From the NCBI RefSeq assembly GCF_004005845.1, contig NZ_SADE01000004.1, positions 1-64,000 on the forward strand: 64,000 nucleotides of DNA. Reading direction: 5' to 3'. The stretch comes from Hwanghaeella grinnelliae (lineage in GTDB: Bacteria; Pseudomonadota; Alphaproteobacteria; UBA8366; Aestuariispiraceae). Made by a program: the position numbers and the translations under genes. Below are positions 28,776-37,041 of this stretch, in pieces (position 1 is the first letter of the stretch; every line of letters starts with the position of its first letter). The notes under the pieces were generated by a model that had not been told where the DNA came from, did not search any database, and saw only the letters and a program-made list of their open reading frames with translations.

Positions 28776-30710
28776 TTACGTTGATTGGATGGCTTCGGCG
28801 GGATGGACTGCCTCCGCAATGACGGCTTTTGCCGGGAAGCAGAGTGATGCCCTTGTGCCGACGCCGACAGTGCTTTCCAGACGGAAAAGTCCATCGTGAA
28901 GTTTCATAAGACTGTCGACTAAAGGCAAGCCAAGTCCAGTGCCCTCATATTGCCGCGTTAGATCGGAATCGATCTGGGTGAAAGGCAGCATGGCTTGCTC
29001 AATTTCGCTCTCTGCCATGCCGATGCCCGTATCTTCAACGACAATGTTCAAGCCGCCATCTCTCGCCATTTCCGCTGAAATGGTGATGGTGCCGCCGCTC
29101 TCCGTAAATTTCACGGCATTGGAAATGAGGTTGATCAACATCTGGCGCACCAATTTGTCCTCGCTCAGCACGGCGGGCAGGTCGTTTGGGATGTTATTGA
29201 CCAATGTAAGGCCGATGGCGTCGGCGCGTTGTTTAACGAGCTTGAGGCTGGCCACGGCCGCCTCCGGGACTGAAACGGGTTCGGGATTCAACGTGCGCTG
29301 TCCCGCTTCACCTTTCGCCAGGTCCAGGATGTCGTTGATGATGGAAAGAAGATGGCGGCCGCTTTCGCGTATGTCGTTTGCAAAGTCCTTGTATTTTGGG
29401 GACGGCAATTCCCCATACAACTCGTCATGGATCACCTCGGCAAATCCTATGATTGAGTTCAGCGGAGTCCGAAGTTCGTGGCTCATTTGCGCCATGAATT
29501 GCGTCCGGGTCCGGTTCGCGCGTTCCGCTTCTTCTTTCGCAAGCTCCAATTCCCGCTCGCGCCGTTTCAAGGCCGTCACGTCGATTTCCATGATGAGCGC
29601 GCCACCGGCTTTTGTTGGCGCGACGCGCCGCTCTATCCAGGCATCGCCCAGTGGAAATTGCAGGTCGGACAAGTGTGGGCTTCGCCAGCGCGTCAACTCG
29701 CAAGTGATGGCTTCAGGGGTCAATGTTTTGCCAGACTCTTCGTAGTCGCGTTGCAACAGGGCGGCGACGGCTTCTTGCATAGGGATGCCGACTTTAATCC
29801 TGTCCGCCACGCCGCTGTAGAGGTTGCGGCTTTGGATATTGGTGACGATCAGCCGTTCATTCACATCGAACATCAATATACCGCCGTGCAGCCCATTGAC
29901 CGCGTCCGACAGTCGGGCATGAGCCTGCTCTTCACGCTGTTCGGCCAAGACATGTGGGGTGACGTCCTGGCCGACGCCTCTATACCCCTTGAAACTCCCG
30001 TCTTTGTCGAAAAACGGAACGCCGCTCACTGAAATATAGAGAATCTTTCCGTCACGTCCCTTCGTGGGGTAGCGGAAGTCTTGGAAGGCGCGATGTTCTT
30101 CCAGTGCGGCGAAATGTTCTAATGATTCGGAGGTAGCGCCGTTTGCGATCATGTCCCGACGACATTTGCCGATTAACTCCTCCGGGCTGAACCCGGTATG
30201 CGGCAGCAGCCCCTGAGAGAAATAGGTATAACGATGATCTTCATCGGTCTGCCAAAGCCATTCCGACCCGGCCTCGGCATAGTCCGCCAGACGCTGTTCG
30301 CGGGTTGCGAGGAGAAGTTCCCGCTTCTTGACGTCAGTGATGTCGATAAAGACACCTGCAGTGTAACCGCCTTTAAGCCGGCGTTCGCGGTAGCGGATCC
30401 ATTGCCCTTTGTTTGTCAAAACTTCCAAAGGGTATTTGGGGTCCTCATGCCATTTCAGGTGGGTTTCGAGTTGATCTTCCGGCGCCAGGGCTTTTCCAGT
30501 TTGCGTTCCCACCGTGATCAAGGCGCCAAGCACTTCGGCATAAGGGCGATATAGTTTCGACGGAATATCCACGCCCGGAAAGGCTTGGCCCAATCCTTTG
30601 CTTGCATAAACCAGTATATCGTCAGGATCCAACAGAACGAAGCCGAACTCCGAGTCATCGGCGTCCAACAATTCCTGCAGATGATCGGCTATGTCCGCTC
30701 TTACTACCAT
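28776..30710 (-). CDS. orphan multi-PAS sensor histidine kinase
   Basis: 644 residues. Three PAS-type domains are apparent (about 10-130, 135-255 and 265-385), the second with an attached PAC segment (GYRGVGQDVT). Then HisKA with His411 in FMAQMSHELRTPLN, and HATPase_c with LINLISNAVKFTESG, VEDTGIGM and EGTGLGLPLVDS. No membrane helix or receiver domain, so it is a cytoplasmic sensor with an unlinked partner. AAGGA lies 5 nt before the ATG. A second kinase of the same style is at 21121-22731. Confidence 0.88.
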   Translation of the reverse strand: MVVRADIADHLQELLDADDSEFGFVLLDPDDILVYASKGLGQAFPGVDIPSKLYRPYAEVLGALITVGTQTGKALAPEDQLETHLKWHEDPKYPLEVLTNKGQWIRYRERRLKGGYTAGVFIDITDVKKRELLLATREQRLADYAEAGSEWLWQTDEDHRYTYFSQGLLPHTGFSPEELIGKCRRDMIANGATSESLEHFAALEEHRAFQDFRYPTKGRDGKILYISVSGVPFFDKDGSFKGYRGVGQDVTPHVLAEQREEQAHARLSDAVNGLHGGILMFDVNERLIVTNIQSRNLYSGVADRIKVGIPMQEAVAALLQRDYEESGKTLTPEAITCELTRWRSPHLSDLQFPLGDAWIERRVAPTKAGGALIMEIDVTALKRRERELELAKEEAERANRTRTQFMAQMSHELRTPLNSIIGFAEVIHDELYGELPSPKYKDFANDIRESGRHLLSIINDILDLAKGEAGQRTLNPEPVSVPEAAVASLKLVKQRADAIGLTLVNNIPNDLPAVLSEDKLVRQMLINLISNAVKFTESGGTITISAEMARDGGLNIVVEDTGIGMAESEIEQAMLPFTQIDSDLTRQYEGTGLGLPLVDSLMKLHDGLFRLESTVGVGTRASLCFPAKAVIAEAVHPAEAIQST

Positions 30711-30870
30711 TACCGTCCTTGCCCGGCGAAGGCCGGTCGGAACTTATCCCAAATATTAGGGGTTCTTCATGTCGTGGAGAGCACCCAAATGGGAGTCTAG
30801 CCCTGTTGGATGGCACTCGTAAACGCGATCCGTAACTTTTGTCAGGCTAGGGGATCTTCCGTATGGCGAT

Positions 30871-31887
30871 TCAGGATGGGTCCGGATTCGATGCGGTTTG
30901 TAGCGGGACTTCTTTCAAGAACGGATTCGTCAGGGTCTGCTTGGCCGCAGCCGGCCGGCCTTGTGTCGAGTGCATGACACGAGCGCGTGCATTGTGCTCC
31001 ATCTGATACTGAGCCTTCAGGCTTCGCGGCGGCCATGACGCGGTCTTCAAATAGCTCAATCGTTTGTCGGCGTCATTGATGTTCGGCGGACCGTTAGGGA
31101 CTGCGGCAATAGGCGATTCGCCGGTCTTGGCGATTAGCGGGGTTTCATTGCCGGCCGCTGCCGGCGCCATGACCCCGCCATACGGCGCTTTGCCCAGGTG
31201 TTGTGATTTTTGGCGTAGTGAATTCAGGGGCGGCGAATCCTGACCGTCATTGTCCGGAGCGAATTCGCCGGCGAGGCGCGAATGCTCCGCTGCGGACATT
31301 GCCTTTCCGGTTTGCCGTAAGGCGACGAGCTCGGCGCGGACCTTCTTGCGATAGGGAATATTTCGCGCCGGTGTGGCTGAATGGTAGTACCGCACAGCCT
31401 TGTCCCAATTGCCGTGCCGGCCTTTCAACTCCATCAGGAAGCTTGCCGAATAGGCGACATTGGTGACCGGATCGAACGCTTCCTCAAGGGAAGAGAAAGC
31501 CAGGGCGTGGTACTGCAGGTTTATCTGCATGCAACCGACGTCGATATTGGTGACCCCGGATCGTAGCAAACCGCGAACTGCATTGATCGCGTCTTCCTTA
31601 GTCTTGAAATACCGGCCACGGCCTTGCGCCATGACGGTCCAGGGCCAAGCGATACGACCGCCGGCTTCGGCCATGAAAATCCCCGACTCAACAAGAGAAA
31701 TGGCGCTCATCAGATGCTGCGGTATGCCGGCCAGGTTCTCCGCCGCGGCAACGGCGTCCCGGCACATCTGTTCAGGCGCACCGTTTTTCGGCGGTACGGC
31801 GGGGGATGCGGCCGCCCCGTTCTGCGCTAGAACGAAGACGATGGCTATGGCCGACAAGGTGGCCGGCAATCGTGGCCAGACAGGCAT
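30871..31887 (-). CDS. lytic transglycosylase-like exported protein (SLT domain)
   Basis: 338 residues. A signal peptide ends near AAA (residue 27). The SLT goose-lysozyme-like domain covers about residues 45-185: the catalytic glutamate lies in MSAISLVESGIF, followed by NIDVGCMQINLQYH, where Gly-x-Met-Gln-Ile-Asn is the family motif, and YHSATPARNIPYRKKV. Such enzymes cleave peptidoglycan to give 1,6-anhydro-muropeptides. The last 130 residues are low-complexity and unassigned. GAGAGGG precedes the ATG. Confidence 0.87.
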   Translation of the reverse strand: MPVWPRLPATLSAIAIVFVLAQNGAAASPAVPPKNGAPEQMCRDAVAAAENLAGIPQHLMSAISLVESGIFMAEAGGRIAWPWTVMAQGRGRYFKTKEDAINAVRGLLRSGVTNIDVGCMQINLQYHALAFSSLEEAFDPVTNVAYSASFLMELKGRHGNWDKAVRYYHSATPARNIPYRKKVRAELVALRQTGKAMSAAEHSRLAGEFAPDNDGQDSPPLNSLRQKSQHLGKAPYGGVMAPAAAGNETPLIAKTGESPIAAVPNGPPNINDADKRLSYLKTASWPPRSLKAQYQMEHNARARVMHSTQGRPAAAKQTLTNPFLKEVPLQTASNPDPS

Positions 31888-32094
31888 GGTTTACCCTCTC
31901 TCAATCTCTCGCCAAGACTCTCAGCAATCGCCATGCCAAAGTCGTCGGGCTCGTCACGGACGACCCCGCGTGCAGGACGTTCATTTCGCACGGGCAAAAG
32001 GCTTGCCACCCCGGCGCGGGGGTGCTAAATCGCGCGCCTCGTCAGGAAAAACACGCTGCGGCATTTCAGGATGACGCGGCGCTGACGGGTGAAA

Positions 32095-32169
32095 GGGCGC
32101 GTAGCTCAGCGGGAGAGCACCTCGTTGACATCGAGGGGGTCACTGGTTCAATCCCAGTCGTGCCCACCA
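32095..32169 (+). tRNA. tRNA-Val (anticodon GAC)
   Basis: A complete cloverleaf can be folded: acceptor GGGCGCG/CGUGCCC with one G-U pair, D-arm GCUC/GAGC, anticodon arm CCUCG-UUGACAU-CGAGG with GAC at 32127-32129, and T-arm ACUGG-UUCAAUC-CCAGU. Discriminator A and an encoded CCA end at 32169. GAC reads GUC and GUU valine codons. Confidence 0.96.
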
Positions 32170-32171
32170 TG

Positions 32172-32204
32172 AAAACCCCCAGGGAAACCTGGGGGTTTTC
32201 TTTT
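32172..32204 (+). terminator. intrinsic terminator after tRNA-Val
   Basis: A 12-bp perfect stem aaaacccccagg/cctgggggtttt (32172-32183 with 32188-32199) closes a GAAA tetraloop and runs into ctttt. It starts three bases after the CCA end. With A-runs on one side and T-runs on the other it would work from either strand. Confidence 0.9.
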
Positions 32205-32205
32205 G

Positions 32206-32532
32206 TCCGCGTCGAACATCTACTGCGTTTATGGTCCAGAGCAGGGCATGCATTCACCGGACCCAATCAAAGATTTTCCTGTGTGGATATTTGGCCCACT
32301 AAACCCGGACAACTTCTTCCCTTTTCAGCACCGCGTTGAGGGGCATGTTTCAACTCAAGAGGGAGCTGTTAAGCGTTTGAAAATCAATGGTTATAGAAAA
32401 ACAGAAAAAGACACGAAATATCAACAATCATTCATATTGTGATCGTTTGATTGATGGATTATGCGGATTTCTTGATTATCGTAGTCATCTGTGGGGCGGG
32501 ATTATCATGAATGTGAGATGGAGTCCCCCGTC
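32206..32532. other. AT-richer intergenic region between tRNA-Val and the VPLPA gene
   Basis: About 327 nt with clearly lower GC than the surroundings, especially 32380-32480. Short open frames here lack ribosome binding sites and family resemblance. It probably holds the promoter of the downstream exported-protein gene, but I could not single out a convincing -35/-10 pair. No repeat of the tRNA 3' end was found by eye. Confidence 0.5.
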
Positions 32533-33204
32533 ATGCAAAAATTCTTCCTATCCCTTGTTATCGCCACAGCAACGCTGACAGCGTCGTCAGCCCAAGCAAC
32601 TTTTGTAAGTCTGGGTGATTGCGATGGGGCTATTGACTGCTTCGTAACCGCCACACCGCCCAATCCGATTATCCAAAATCCGAATGACGGCATCTTGTTG
32701 GCGTGGAACGAGGTACAGAATTTCGAACTGACGCAAGACCTGCGGGTCGATCGCGTTTTCGATCCGAACGCCTCTTTCGTCGAGGCCCTCTCCGGTGGAG
32801 ATTTTCTTATTAAGGCGGGGACAATTGTCTCAAGCCACTACCTGCAATGGGATCCAGGCAATGGAAGTGATGGCCGGGTGTCCTCTACGATAGAGCTCGA
32901 CTCTCAGGTTTTTGCGTTCATCACTGCAGATAATAATCTGTTCAATAGTGACTTCCTGGGGCTGGCCGGGCTGGACTATGCAGATTTCGGTTTCCGCGGA
33001 TTGGAATCTGGCGATACCACTGTGTTCAATGGGACAGATGTCGATATTAGTTGGGCCGCGACGTCACCCGGCGATTGGACACGGCTGATAACCGCGTTTT
33101 CGCCGGGCGGCGTGACGACCGTGCCGGTACCGGCTGCCGCGCCCCTGCTAGGGTTGGGGCTTGCCGCGTTTGGGCTGTTAAGCACGCGGCGCCGGAAGGG
33201 ATAA
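32533..33204 (+). CDS. VPLPA-CTERM (PEP-CTERM-like) sorted exported protein
   Basis: 223 residues from ATG 32533 with GGAG 9 nt upstream; ATG 32518 is an alternative. A Sec signal peptide ends at AQA (residue 20 or so). The C-terminus is a sorting signal: VPVPAAAPL, a hydrophobic helix (GLGLAAFGLL) and a basic end STRRRKG, the alphaproteobacterial VPLPA variant of PEP-CTERM, normally processed by exosortase. The middle is acidic, beta-rich and unassigned. No exosortase gene is in the window. Confidence 0.85.
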   Translation: MQKFFLSLVIATATLTASSAQATFVSLGDCDGAIDCFVTATPPNPIIQNPNDGILLAWNEVQNFELTQDLRVDRVFDPNASFVEALSGGDFLIKAGTIVSSHYLQWDPGNGSDGRVSSTIELDSQVFAFITADNNLFNSDFLGLAGLDYADFGFRGLESGDTTVFNGTDVDISWAATSPGDWTRLITAFSPGGVTTVPVPAAAPLLGLGLAAFGLLSTRRRKG

Positions 33205-33228
33205 ATTCCGTGAGAAGTGCTTTTTAGG

Positions 33229-33258
33229 GGAAGGGGCCAGTTCAGGCCCCTTCCTTTT
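33229..33258 (+). terminator. intrinsic terminator after the VPLPA-CTERM gene
   Basis: A 10-bp stem ggaaggggcc (33229-33238) / ggccccttcc (33245-33254) with a 6-nt loop is followed by tttt. It lies between the VPLPA gene and the end of convergent znuA. Its U-tract points rightward, so it serves the plus-strand gene best. Confidence 0.8.
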
Positions 33259-33261
33259 AGG

Positions 33262-34356
33262 TCACGACAGGCAATCGCGCATCGACGTTGCCATGTTTCG
33301 GATCAAGTTGAAGTAAAGCTCCGGCCCGTCATCGAGATCGGCCCCTAAGGGATCGATGGTGCCGGCCTTGGCGTTGCTGCCTTCCAGGACGACCGAGATT
33401 ATGCGCGGTTCGAACTGGGGTTCAGCGAAGACGCAGGATGCGCCAAGGTCTTGGACGCGGTCGCGGATTTCGTGGATGCGTTCCGCACCCGGCGTAATTT
33501 CCGGGCTGATGGTGATCGACCCTGCGGCATGAAGTCCGAAGCGCTCTTCGAAGTATTGGTACGCGTCGTGAAAGACCACGTACTGTTTATCATGCAGCGG
33601 TGCGAGTTGGGCGGAGACTTCATCGATAAGTTTATTGAGGTCGGCGATGGTTGCCGCCGCGTTCGCGGCATAGCGGTCTGCGTTGGCCGGATCGTCCTCC
33701 GAGAGGACGTCCGCGATTTTCCGAACCATGGCAATGGCGTTTTGCGGGTCTAGCCAGATATGGGGGTCCTTCCCCTCATGATGATGGCCTTCATGCTCGT
33801 CGTGGTGATCTTCGTCCATTTCCGCATGGTCTTCGTCATGATCATGGTCATGGTCATGGTCTTCATGATCGTGGTCTTCATGATCGTGGTCTTCATGATC
33901 GTGGTCTTCATGATCGTGGTCGTCATGTGCATGTTCACCATCTTCGTGATCATGTTCGTCGTGTTCCTCATGATCGTGATCATGGGCATCGAACGTGCCG
34001 CCTTCCCGAAATTCGTGGGTCTGAAGACCTTCGGCTTCCAAGAGCTCGACCGCATGGGCATGTGCGGCGACCGTTTCGATCGGTTTCTCGAGGAAGGCCT
34101 CAAGCTCATGGCCGATCCAAAAGACATGCGTAGCCTTTGACAATTTCGCAGCTTGGGAAGGTTTGAGAGCATAGGAATGGGGCGACGCAGCACCTTCAAC
34201 GATCAAGCCCGGTTCCGACACGCCTTGCATGACAGCAGAGACCAAGGAGTGGACAGGCTTGATCGACGTCATCACGGCGGGTGGGCTATCCGCCATTGCC
34301 GGTGCGGCCAAGGTGGAGATCAATCCTGCGGTGAGAAGGGAACGGAAAGAACGCAT
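33262..34356 (-). CDS. znuA: zinc ABC transporter, periplasmic binding protein ZnuA
   Basis: 364 residues from ATG 34356 (CGGAG upstream); an upstream in-frame ATG adds a non-signal-like tail. Signal peptide ends at AMA (about residue 22). Zinc-ligand regions: SPHSYALKPS, KDPHIWLDPQN, VFHDAYQYFEERFGLHAAGSITIS and AEPQFEP. Between the first two lies a loop of about 75 residues made mostly of His, Asp and Glu, far longer than the usual ZnuA loop and encoded partly by exact 15-bp repeats. It delivers Zn2+ to ZnuBC and is divergent from znuC across Zur-like sites. Confidence 0.95.
   Translation of the reverse strand: MRSFRSLLTAGLISTLAAPAMADSPPAVMTSIKPVHSLVSAVMQGVSEPGLIVEGAASPHSYALKPSQAAKLSKATHVFWIGHELEAFLEKPIETVAAHAHAVELLEAEGLQTHEFREGGTFDAHDHDHEEHDEHDHEDGEHAHDDHDHEDHDHEDHDHEDHDHEDHDHDHDHDEDHAEMDEDHHDEHEGHHHEGKDPHIWLDPQNAIAMVRKIADVLSEDDPANADRYAANAAATIADLNKLIDEVSAQLAPLHDKQYVVFHDAYQYFEERFGLHAAGSITISPEITPGAERIHEIRDRVQDLGASCVFAEPQFEPRIISVVLEGSNAKAGTIDPLGADLDDGPELYFNLIRNMATSMRDCLS
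33862..33921. repeat. four exact 15-bp tandem repeats inside znuA
   Basis: ttcatgatcgtggtc occurs four times head to tail (33862, 33877, 33892 and 33907), with degenerate copies on both sides. In the minus-strand znuA frame each unit adds five residues of His/Glu/Asp sequence to the metal-binding loop. The 15-bp unit keeps the frame, so the loop can lengthen or shorten by slippage. Confidence 0.95.
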
Positions 34357-34380
34357 GCAATGCTCCGGATAGATGTCGGA

Positions 34381-34395
34381 TGTTATAAGGTAACG
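34381..34395. promoter_or_regulatory. zur box: Zur-like box 1 in the znuA-znuC divergent region
   Basis: TGTTATAAGGTAACG resembles the alphaproteobacterial Zur palindrome with a TGTTATA half and a degraded TATAACA half. It is 25 nt upstream of znuA, between it and znuC, and zur is the last gene of the znuCB operon, so autoregulation by zinc-loaded Zur is expected. Confidence 0.65.
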
Positions 34396-34402
34396 TTTCT
34401 TG

Positions 34403-34417
34403 TGTGACGGTATAACG
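34403..34417. promoter_or_regulatory. zur box: Zur-like box 2 in the znuA-znuC divergent region
   Basis: TGTGACGGTATAACG keeps the right half (TATAAC) of the same pattern and starts 22 bp after box 1. Two boxes would allow separate control of the leftward znuA and rightward znuCB promoters. Weaker match than box 1. Confidence 0.45.
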
Positions 34418-34463
34418 TAAGGCATAAATGCGATCAAGTTGTGATTTGGACGGAGTGGCCATA

Positions 34464-35348
34464 GTGGCACAGGACACGGATCCCCTGATTACCTTATCCC
34501 GAGCCGGTGTTGAGCGGGCGGGACGTTGGCTCGTGCGCGGCGTGGACCTTGCTGTCCAGCCAGGGGAAATTGTGACCTTGATCGGGCCCAACGGGTCCGG
34601 GAAATCGACCACGGCGAAAATGGCACTTGGAATTCTGAAGCCCGATGAGGGCACATCTGCCCGGCGGCGTGATCTTGTGGTTGGCTATGTGCCGCAAAAG
34701 GTCTCGATCGACTGGACCTTGCCGCTCACCGTGGCGCGATTCATGCACCTGACGGGACGGGTGGACCAAGCCGACGCTGATGCAGCAATGAAGCAGACCG
34801 GAATACACGATCTAAGATCCGCAGAGGTCCGGACTTTGTCGGGTGGAGAGTTTCAGCGTGTACTCCTTGCCCGCGCGATGGCAAGAAAACCGGACTTGCT
34901 GGTCTTGGATGAACCGGTGCAAGGCGTCGATTTTTCCGGGGAGATCGCGCTCTATGAGATGATCAAAGGAATCCGTGACGATATCGGCTGCGGCATTCTG
35001 TTGATCTCCCATGATCTGCATGTGGTGATGGCAGCGACAGACAGGGTCCTGTGCTTGAACGGCCACATCTGCTGCCAGGGGACCCCGACGGCAGTCGCTT
35101 CCAGCGTGGAATACCAAACCCTTTTCGGAAAGAGGGCGGCCGCGACCCTGGCCGTCTACGAACACGATCACGATCATACCCATCTACCGGACGGACGGGT
35201 CCGGCATTCGGACGGGACGGTGACCGACAGCTGCCATCCGCAAGACGGCCATCATCATGGGCATCACCACGGGCACGTCCATACGCTGCCAACGGCGGAG
35301 GGTGTGGACGGCATCGAACGCGAGAGGGAGACGCATCATGCTCGATGA
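34464..35348 (+). CDS. znuC: zinc ABC transporter, ATP-binding protein ZnuC
   Basis: About 294 residues from GTG 34464, chosen because GGACGGAG lies just upstream and because the ATG at 34428 is only 11 nt from Zur-like box 2. Starting there would add 12 residues. Walker A GPNGSGKST, signature LSGGEFQRV and Walker B LLVLDEPVQGVD are present; VGYVPQKVSIDWTLPLTV is the typical ZnuC Q-loop region. The C-terminus is unusually His-rich (HDHDHTH and HHHGHHHGHVH), repeating the theme of ZnuA. Overlaps znuB by 11 nt. Confidence 0.94.
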   Translation: MAQDTDPLITLSRAGVERAGRWLVRGVDLAVQPGEIVTLIGPNGSGKSTTAKMALGILKPDEGTSARRRDLVVGYVPQKVSIDWTLPLTVARFMHLTGRVDQADADAAMKQTGIHDLRSAEVRTLSGGEFQRVLLARAMARKPDLLVLDEPVQGVDFSGEIALYEMIKGIRDDIGCGILLISHDLHVVMAATDRVLCLNGHICCQGTPTAVASSVEYQTLFGKRAAATLAVYEHDHDHTHLPDGRVRHSDGTVTDSCHPQDGHHHGHHHGHVHTLPTAEGVDGIERERETHHAR

Positions 35349-36174
35349 CTTCTTCATCCGGGCCATGCTCGCCGGAGTGGGGGTCGCCGTCGTAGCAGGA
35401 CCGCTGGGCTGTTTCATCGTGTGGCGCCGCCTGGCGTATTTCGGTGACACGCTCTCCCATGCAGCGTTGCTCGGCGTCGCGCTGGCGTTTCTGTTGGAAA
35501 TCAATTTCACCGTCGCCGTTTTCCTGGTTTCCGCGGTCGTCTCATTGGCGTTGTTGTTTCTGCAAAGGAAAGCAACGGTTTCGTCCGACTCCTTGCTTGG
35601 CCTGCTGGCGCATTCGGCGCTGGCTCTCGGACTCGTCGTGCTTGCTTTCCTGACATGGGTTCGGGTCGACCTGATGGGGTTCCTCTTTGGGGATATTCTG
35701 GCCGTGTCGGCGATGGACATCCTCATCATCTATATTGGCGGTGCCGCGGTGCTCTCGGTTCTGGTCTGGATCTGGACTCCCCTGTTCGCAGCGACGGTCA
35801 ATTGGGAACTGGCGGAAGCCGAAGGCATGAAACCCGGTCGTGCGAATATCGTACTGATGTTGCTGATGGCGACGGTAATCGCGATTGCGATGAAGATCGT
35901 CGGCGTCCTTTTGATAACGGCGATGCTGATCATTCCGGCGGCTACCGCACGGCGGTTTGCCGCGGGGCCGGAACAAATGGCGGTGGTCGCCGCAATCGCC
36001 GGGGCGATGGCGGTTGTTGGCGGCCTGTTTGGGTCGTTAGAATGGGATACGCCCTCCGGCCCGACGATCGTTGTAGCGGCTCTGTTCCTTTTCATCCTGA
36101 GCCTGTCGCCTTTGCCACAGCTGCTGGCTTTCGGCCGGAAAAGCGGAACGCCGATTGTGAAGGAGGGCAATTGA
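35338..36174 (+). CDS. znuB: zinc ABC transporter, permease ZnuB
   Basis: 278 residues from ATG 35338, inside the end of znuC, so translation is probably coupled. Seven to eight hydrophobic helices are seen. Family pieces: GCFIVWRRLAYFGDTLSHAALLGVAL at the start and KIVGVLLITAMLIIPAATAR in the middle. ABC-3 family permease for Zn2+. The stop is 2 nt before the zur ATG. Confidence 0.95.
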   Translation: MLDDFFIRAMLAGVGVAVVAGPLGCFIVWRRLAYFGDTLSHAALLGVALAFLLEINFTVAVFLVSAVVSLALLFLQRKATVSSDSLLGLLAHSALALGLVVLAFLTWVRVDLMGFLFGDILAVSAMDILIIYIGGAAVLSVLVWIWTPLFAATVNWELAEAEGMKPGRANIVLMLLMATVIAIAMKIVGVLLITAMLIIPAATARRFAAGPEQMAVVAAIAGAMAVVGGLFGSLEWDTPSGPTIVVAALFLFILSLSPLPQLLAFGRKSGTPIVKEGN

Positions 36175-36176
36175 TC

Positions 36177-36590
36177 ATGGCCGAAGACGCGCAAATGGGG
36201 ACCGACTTGACGAAGAACCAGCAGCTTGTCTTTGACGCTTTGAGCGGCGCGGACGGTCCGCTGAGTGCTTATACCATCCTGGATCTACTGCGCGAACGGG
36301 GTTTCCGGGCGCCGCCGCAGGTTTATCGCGCGTTGGACAAATTGGTCGACATTGGCCTTGTGCACCGTCTGGAAAGCCTGAATGCTTTTGTCGCCTGCCG
36401 GCATCCCGGATGCGATACGCATGAGGAGACCATTGCCTTTGCGATTTGCGAGGATTGCGGCAAGGTCGCGGAAATTTCGGACGATGCCCTGTCGGATGAA
36501 TTAGGGCAAATTGCCGGCCGATCCGGTTTTCTGCTAAAAAAGTCCACGGTAGAATTGCGCGGTATATGCGGCGCCTGCAGGGCCGCGTAA
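36177..36590 (+). CDS. zur: zinc uptake regulator Zur (Fur family)
   Basis: 137 residues from ATG 36177 with GGAGGG upstream. The winged helix includes SAYTILDLLRERGFRAPPQVYRALDKLVDIGLVHRL (split over two helices). Zinc ligands are in CRHPGCDTHEET, the CEDCGKV pair and the C-terminal CGAC. Its place at the end of znuCB and the Zur-like boxes upstream identify it as Zur rather than Fur. Confidence 0.93.
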   Translation: MAEDAQMGTDLTKNQQLVFDALSGADGPLSAYTILDLLRERGFRAPPQVYRALDKLVDIGLVHRLESLNAFVACRHPGCDTHEETIAFAICEDCGKVAEISDDALSDELGQIAGRSGFLLKKSTVELRGICGACRAA

Positions 36591-36613
36591 ACGCCAGATA
36601 TCGTTATATCTTC

Positions 36614-37033
36614 CTAGGATTGATCCGGCACGGTAAGCAGGTTGAGCTCTCCGGCCCCCGCGTCCCGAATGATTTCCATTACTTGAATGACATCGGCGGC
36701 TTTCGCGCCACCATCGGCCTTCAGCCGAAGAATGGCACCGGGTTCTTCCTGCAATCGATCGGTTAGGGCTTTTACCAGCTCAGTTTCAGACATGGCGACA
36801 CCGTCCAGCGCCGTTTCTCCGTCACGGCCAACAAGCAGGGTTAGCGATCCGGGGTCTTCATTGACGCCGGAACTGGACGATGGGGGCGAGATCTCAAACG
36901 GGTCCGAAGATGTCAGTTTGCCCGCTACCATGAAAAAGATCAGCAGCAGGAAAACGATATTGATCAACGGCATGACCGCATCGTCGTCGTTGCGGGGGCG
37001 CCGGTTCAAAGCCTTTGATTTTGCGAACCGCAT
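36614..37033 (-). CDS. exbD: ExbD/TolR-type biopolymer transport protein (first copy)
   Basis: 139 residues. A short cytosolic start, one membrane helix (VMPLINIVFLLLIFFMVAG, residues about 20-38) containing the ExbD pattern, though with Asn where the proton-carrying Asp usually sits (PLINIVF instead of PLIDVVF), and a periplasmic domain. With ExbB it would use proton flow to energise TonB. The loss of the conserved Asp suggests it works only together with the second ExbD. Confidence 0.88.
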   Translation of the reverse strand: MRFAKSKALNRRPRNDDDAVMPLINIVFLLLIFFMVAGKLTSSDPFEISPPSSSSGVNEDPGSLTLLVGRDGETALDGVAMSETELVKALTDRLQEEPGAILRLKADGGAKAADVIQVMEIIRDAGAGELNLLTVPDQS

Positions 37034-37041
37034 GATCGACC

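Noticed and set aside
32095-32532. tRNA-Val as an integration site of a mobile element
   Set aside because: No integrase, no direct repeat of the tRNA 3' end was found by eye, and the neighbouring genes on both sides look chromosomal.
33760-34140. A 126-codon plus-strand frame rich in Met, Val and Ile that looks like a membrane protein
   Set aside because: It is the antisense shadow of the His/Asp codons in the znuA repeat (CAT/GAT read backwards as ATG/ATC); the minus-strand gene is well supported.
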